DNA from: Paenibacillus sp. FSL K6-1096
GTDB lineage: Bacteria; Bacillota; Bacilli; Paenibacillales; Paenibacillaceae
NCBI RefSeq assembly: GCF_037977055.1
Contig: NZ_CP150274.1
Coordinates: forward strand, 5,890,001-5,954,000
Direction: 5' to 3'
DNA length: 64,000 nt
The translations under genes and the position numbers were made by a program. Positions 61,046-64,000 of the stretch are shown one piece after another (position 1 is the stretch's first letter; each line of letters opens with the position of its first letter). A model generated the notes under the pieces. That model saw nothing but the letters and a program-made list of their open reading frames with translations. It had not been told where the DNA came from and did no database searches.

Positions 61046-61115
61046 ATCAAGGGCTCGGGATTCGAGGGAGGCGGAAGAACCAATCCGTTATACCCCGGAA
61101 TCACCAGGCTCTTTT
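61046..61115 (+). terminator. Possible terminator of the accessory cassette
   Basis: An imperfect hairpin (GGGCTCGGGATTCGAGGG with CCCCGGAATCACCAGGCT) followed by CTTTTTATTTT. The pairing is poor in the middle. Confidence 0.4.
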
Positions 61116-61126
61116 TATTTTATATA

Positions 61127-61155
61127 TTTACAAACCGATGGTCGGTATATATAAT
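61127..61155 (+). promoter_or_regulatory. tetR promoter with operator in the spacer
   Basis: TTTACA (61127-61132), 17-bp spacer, TATAAT (61150-61155). The spacer contains the dyad ACCGA-TGG-TCGGT (61134-61146), a common half-site pair for TetR-family repressors. It indicates autorepression of the gene 47 bp downstream. Confidence 0.7.
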
Positions 61156-61201
61156 GAGAATCAATTATTAGCATTTAAACGGACACAGAAGGGAGAGCAC
61201 G

Positions 61202-61795
61202 ATGAAGAACTCAGACCGCCGAAAGCAAACGACCCGGCAATTATTGGAGGCCACTAAGGAACTACTGCGGGACAAGAGCTGTCATGCCATCACCTTGAAG
61301 GATATCATGGAGCAGTCGGGGTTATCGAAGGGGGCGATTTTTCATTATGTGAAGAGCAAGGATGAGATTTTCGCCTGGGTGCTGGAGGAGCGGCTTGATG
61401 CGGTGAATGACCGTTTCGAGGAAGAGGTGGCAGGCAGTCTGGACAAAGCCTTCGAGGGGCCGATGCTGGCGATTGCCAGAAGTCTGGCCGGACTGGAGGA
61501 CAGCCATGAGGCAACCAATAAGGTTCTTCTGTACCTGCTGGGCAAAGAGAATGAACCTGCGGTAGCGGAGGTGCTTAAGCAGTTTCATGAGCGGTCGGTG
61601 TCCGTCTCCAGACAGTGGATTACCACCGGGCAAAAATACGGAGTGATCCAAGAAACGGTGAATCCAGATGAGACGGCGGAGCTGTTTGTCCTGCTGTCCT
61701 TGGGGCTGCGGGTGCGGTCCTCCATGCGACCCTCTGCCGAGTCCCTTTCTGCAAAAGAAATATCCGATTTTATGGCCGGCATTCTGAAAAAGTAG
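61202..61795 (+). CDS. TetR/AcrR family transcriptional regulator
   Basis: 197 residues. N-terminal HTH (about 10-56: TRQLLEATKELLRDKSCHAITLKDIMEQSGLSKGAIFHYVKSKDEIF) and a helical ligand domain. It starts at ATG 61202 behind GAAGGGAGAG. It is followed 19 bp later by a DoxX-like membrane gene, the likely co-regulated target. Ligand unknown. Confidence 0.9.
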   Translation: MKNSDRRKQTTRQLLEATKELLRDKSCHAITLKDIMEQSGLSKGAIFHYVKSKDEIFAWVLEERLDAVNDRFEEEVAGSLDKAFEGPMLAIARSLAGLEDSHEATNKVLLYLLGKENEPAVAEVLKQFHERSVSVSRQWITTGQKYGVIQETVNPDETAELFVLLSLGLRVRSSMRPSAESLSAKEISDFMAGILKK

Positions 61796-61814
61796 ATGGA
61801 AGGGGAGAGGTGAA

Positions 61815-62267
61815 ATGATTCCTTTTTATGCGCTCGTCGCATCCTTTGTACTGTTCCGGGGGCTGGGTCTCCTGGGTCTGACCTATTGGAGTGACTGGCA
61901 AATCTCGCTTCAGTGGGCAGTGGCTGTTATGCTGCTTCTGGGGGCTTCGGCTCACTGGGGACGGCGGCGGGCGGATCTGATTAGAATGGTGCCGCCGGCT
62001 TTTCCGCGAAAAGAGTCGATTGTCACGGTTACCGGACTGCTGGAGATTGCCGGGGCAGTAGGTCTGCTGCTGCCATCCGTCTCCTTGACGGCTGCCATAT
62101 GCCTGATTGTTCTGCTGATCGCCATGCTCCCCGCCAATATGTATGCTGCCCATAATCGGTTGACCATCGGGGGCAAACCAGTGCCGAACTTAATCGTCCG
62201 CATCACGATTCAACTTGTGTTCATCTCGTCAATCCTGCTCGCCTCTCCGTTGTCCCAGTTATTCTGA
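61815..62267 (+). CDS. DoxX-like membrane protein
   Basis: 150 residues with four hydrophobic segments; GLLEIAGAVGLLLPSVS is the DoxX-type motif. ATG 61815 behind GGGGAGAGGTGA. Function unknown; such proteins often accompany TetR regulators in stress or redox loci. A terminator follows at once. Confidence 0.75.
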   Translation: MIPFYALVASFVLFRGLGLLGLTYWSDWQISLQWAVAVMLLLGASAHWGRRRADLIRMVPPAFPRKESIVTVTGLLEIAGAVGLLLPSVSLTAAICLIVLLIAMLPANMYAAHNRLTIGGKPVPNLIVRITIQLVFISSILLASPLSQLF

Positions 62268-62296
62268 CAGAGTGTGTCGCAAACTCCTTTAATATT

Positions 62297-62325
62297 CCCC
62301 GGGCAATGATGCCCGGGATTTTTTT
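62297..62325 (+). terminator. Terminator after the DoxX-like gene
   Basis: CCCGGGCA-ATGA-TGCCCGGG (62297-62316), followed by ATTTTTTT. Confidence 0.93.
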
Positions 62326-62513
62326 CGTTTTTTTTGGTGATTTTCCCGTTTAGGTCCTTGTACAGCGGTTTTTGTCGAGATTTGTTAAGAGTTTGTTTAG
62401 AGCCGTCTGCTAAAATGGAGCCCAGATATGAAATTTCTAAGGGGGCAGATGCCACACTGCAGCAGGACTTGCGATATAGCGCACAGGATGAACGAACAAG
62501 GGGGAGCGATACA

Positions 62514-64000
62514 TTGTTTAAGGGTAAGGGATTGAAAAAAGTTTTCTCGTTGTTACTCGCGATCAGCTTGGTTTGGACCGGAGCCTTTCCGGTATATGCG
62601 GGTTCAACGGACAATGGTGCGGCAGGCTGGGACAATGTTGGTCCGCTGCCAGACGGCATCAACGTAAACGGAGTTGCTATTGGCTCAGATACTTTAGTTG
62701 CAGTGGGGGGAGAAGGGAAAATTGTTGCCGCAAGCAGCACTTCGACCTGGGCAGTTAGTGAGTCTGGGGTAAGCGATGATTTGAATAGTATTATTCATAA
62801 GGGCGCAGGCGGCGAATTCGTTGCAGTCGGTGACAATGGGATAGTCCTAACGTCAACAGATGGCGTGTCCTGGACACCCTCCGATGGCTCCGCCGGTTTT
62901 AACTGGAATGGAGTCAGCTACGGCGATGGAACATTAGTTCTAGTTGGCGATTCAGGAATGATTATGATCAAAAATGACAATCGCCCTGACTGGGAGATCG
63001 TATTCTCAGACACTGAGGAGAATCTGAACGCTGTGGCTTATGGCGACGGCAAGTTTGTAGCGGTGGGTGATAACGGTACTGTAGTAACTTCCGTGGATGG
63101 GTTGGAATGGAAGAAGGTAGAGCGCAAAGAAACTGATCATTCCACCCTGAGCTTGAACGGAATTACCTTTGGCGGCGGGATGTTCGTGGCTGTCGGTGAC
63201 GCCGGAATCGTTGTTACCTCTCCAGAAGGTTCTAAAAGTGCGGAGAAGATCATTGGCTCAAATATGAAACTGAATGGAGTGACTTTCGGAAACAGCGTAT
63301 TTATGGCCGCAGGAGATGGCGGGAAAGTGTTCTCCTCTAGCGATCTGGGGCAGACATGGAAGCCTGAGACTTCAAACGCAACTGCTAATCTTAACGGTAT
63401 CGTATTTTATCAAGTTCTTAATCAATTTATTGCTGCGGGTGATTCCGGAGAGATCATTATGTCTTATGTCATTCCTAACATCCCGCGGGTGCTCAGTCTG
63501 TCTCCAGGGAATGATGAGACCGATGTACCAGTAGATATGAATCTGGAGATCATGTTTAATCAGCCAGTGACAGCAGCATCTGCAGATAATAATACCGATA
63601 CTGATAATGACACAGATACAGGCAGTAACGCTAACATCGACAATAACATTAAAATTTTCAAAGCTGCGGATTTGTCCGCTCCGGTTGAAACCATCCCGGC
63701 GGATGACGCCAGCAGAGTAAAGATAAATCCAGCTAACAATACGGTAACGATTAATCCGGGCAAAAATTTCGATCCAGGTACGAAATACGCCGTAACAATC
63801 GACGCGGATGCTTTCACTAATGGTGCAAGCGGCAATGCAGCGATCTCAGCGGAGGAGTGGAGCTTTACAACAGTTGCTGGACCAGGAGATACGGAAGCTC
63901 CGACTGTTATCTCTTACTCTCCAGACCAGGGAGATGCGGGAGTAGCGACTGATGCTCAATTGACACTCACGTTCGATGAGCCTGTGATGAAGGATAGCGG
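62514..64000 (+). CDS. Large secreted protein with propeller-like repeats and Ig-like domains (partial)
   Basis: At least 495 residues, running off the window. TTG start at 62514, behind AAGGGGGAG. Signal peptide of about 30 residues (GLKKVFSLLLAISLVWTGAFPVYAG). About 40-310: repeated units like FVAVGDNGIVLTSTDGVSW, FVAVGDNGTVVTSVDGLEW and FVAVGDAGIVVTSPEGS, a BNR/Ycf48-type propeller. From about 320: Ig-like modules of the SbsA/Big_5 kind (PRVLSLSPGNDETDVPVDMNLEIMFNQPV; PTVISYSPDQGDAGVATDAQLTLTFDEPV). S-layer homology repeats would be expected beyond the window. Confidence 0.8.
   Translation, partial: MFKGKGLKKVFSLLLAISLVWTGAFPVYAGSTDNGAAGWDNVGPLPDGINVNGVAIGSDTLVAVGGEGKIVAASSTSTWAVSESGVSDDLNSIIHKGAGGEFVAVGDNGIVLTSTDGVSWTPSDGSAGFNWNGVSYGDGTLVLVGDSGMIMIKNDNRPDWEIVFSDTEENLNAVAYGDGKFVAVGDNGTVVTSVDGLEWKKVERKETDHSTLSLNGITFGGGMFVAVGDAGIVVTSPEGSKSAEKIIGSNMKLNGVTFGNSVFMAAGDGGKVFSSSDLGQTWKPETSNATANLNGIVFYQVLNQFIAAGDSGEIIMSYVIPNIPRVLSLSPGNDETDVPVDMNLEIMFNQPVTAASADNNTDTDNDTDTGSNANIDNNIKIFKAADLSAPVETIPADDASRVKINPANNTVTINPGKNFDPGTKYAVTIDADAFTNGASGNAAISAEEWSFTTVAGPGDTEAPTVISYSPDQGDAGVATDAQLTLTFDEPVMKDS

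Overview
The window looks like a chromosomal segment of a Paenibacillus-like, endospore-forming Firmicute. Evidence: an alpha/beta-type SASP gene, sporulation-associated genes (ytrH, ytrI, ytvI, ytaF, YheC/YheD paralogs), frequent GTG/TTG starts behind strong AGGAGG ribosome sites, a TPP riboswitch ahead of thi genes, PHO boxes, and a Bacillus-like gene order (ytoI-ytpI-ytrI-ytrH-dnaE-accD-accA-pyk-ytvI-citZ-icd-phoR/phoP-polA-mutM-ytaF-coaE-nrdR). The order is conserved but interrupted: no pfkA between accA and pyk, no mdh after icd, and phoR lies upstream of phoP.

Layout. 1-6302 (minus) is an operon of five tandem YheC/YheD ATP-grasp paralogs (one cut by the window edge) and a GNAT gene, next to yheA. 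7.1-11.1 kb holds small membrane and regulatory genes (ytoI, ytpI, ytrI, ytrH). 11.3-19.7 kb holds core metabolism and replication (dnaE, a PgpA-like gene, accD, accA, pyk). 19.9-24.1 kb holds a G1-type peptidase, an MFS transporter, a thioesterase, fxsA and ytvI. An IS4-like element (24348-25562, 13-bp target duplication) sits between ytvI and citZ-icd. 28.5-32.2 kb is accessory: a membrane protein, a GNAT gene, a frameshifted amidohydrolase and an SDR. 32.4-35.5 kb is a TPP-riboswitch operon tenI-thiS-thiG-thiH. Then come a YfbR-like nucleotidase, a fused class I fumarase, and two very large secreted starch enzymes resembling the IgtY/IgtZ pair, behind a perfect 16-bp operator palindrome. 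45.9-50.1 kb is the phosphate regulon (phoR, phoP, pstB, phoU) with two sets of PHO boxes. 50.2-56.8 kb is polA-mutM-ytaF-coaE-slt, a SASP gene and nrdR. Two tRNA genes (Ala-GGC, Lys-CTT) follow. 57.2-61.0 kb is accessory: a repeat array, an IS110 element and a four-gene HTH/unknown cassette. 61.1-64.0 kb has a TetR-DoxX pair and the start of a large secreted beta-propeller/Ig-like protein.

The most unusual signal is an intergenic repeat family with an exact 51-bp period. Each unit carries a dyad (arms TGTAATCGG / CCGATTACA around AAAA) followed by a GC-rich spacer. It forms arrays at about 29.1, 38.0, 45.4 and 57.2 kb, all in one orientation. The IS110 element has split one unit exactly through its dyad, and the IS4-like element has duplicated the core of a second, unrelated TGTA/TACA palindromic repeat. 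Both mobile elements in the window have thus landed in intergenic palindromes.
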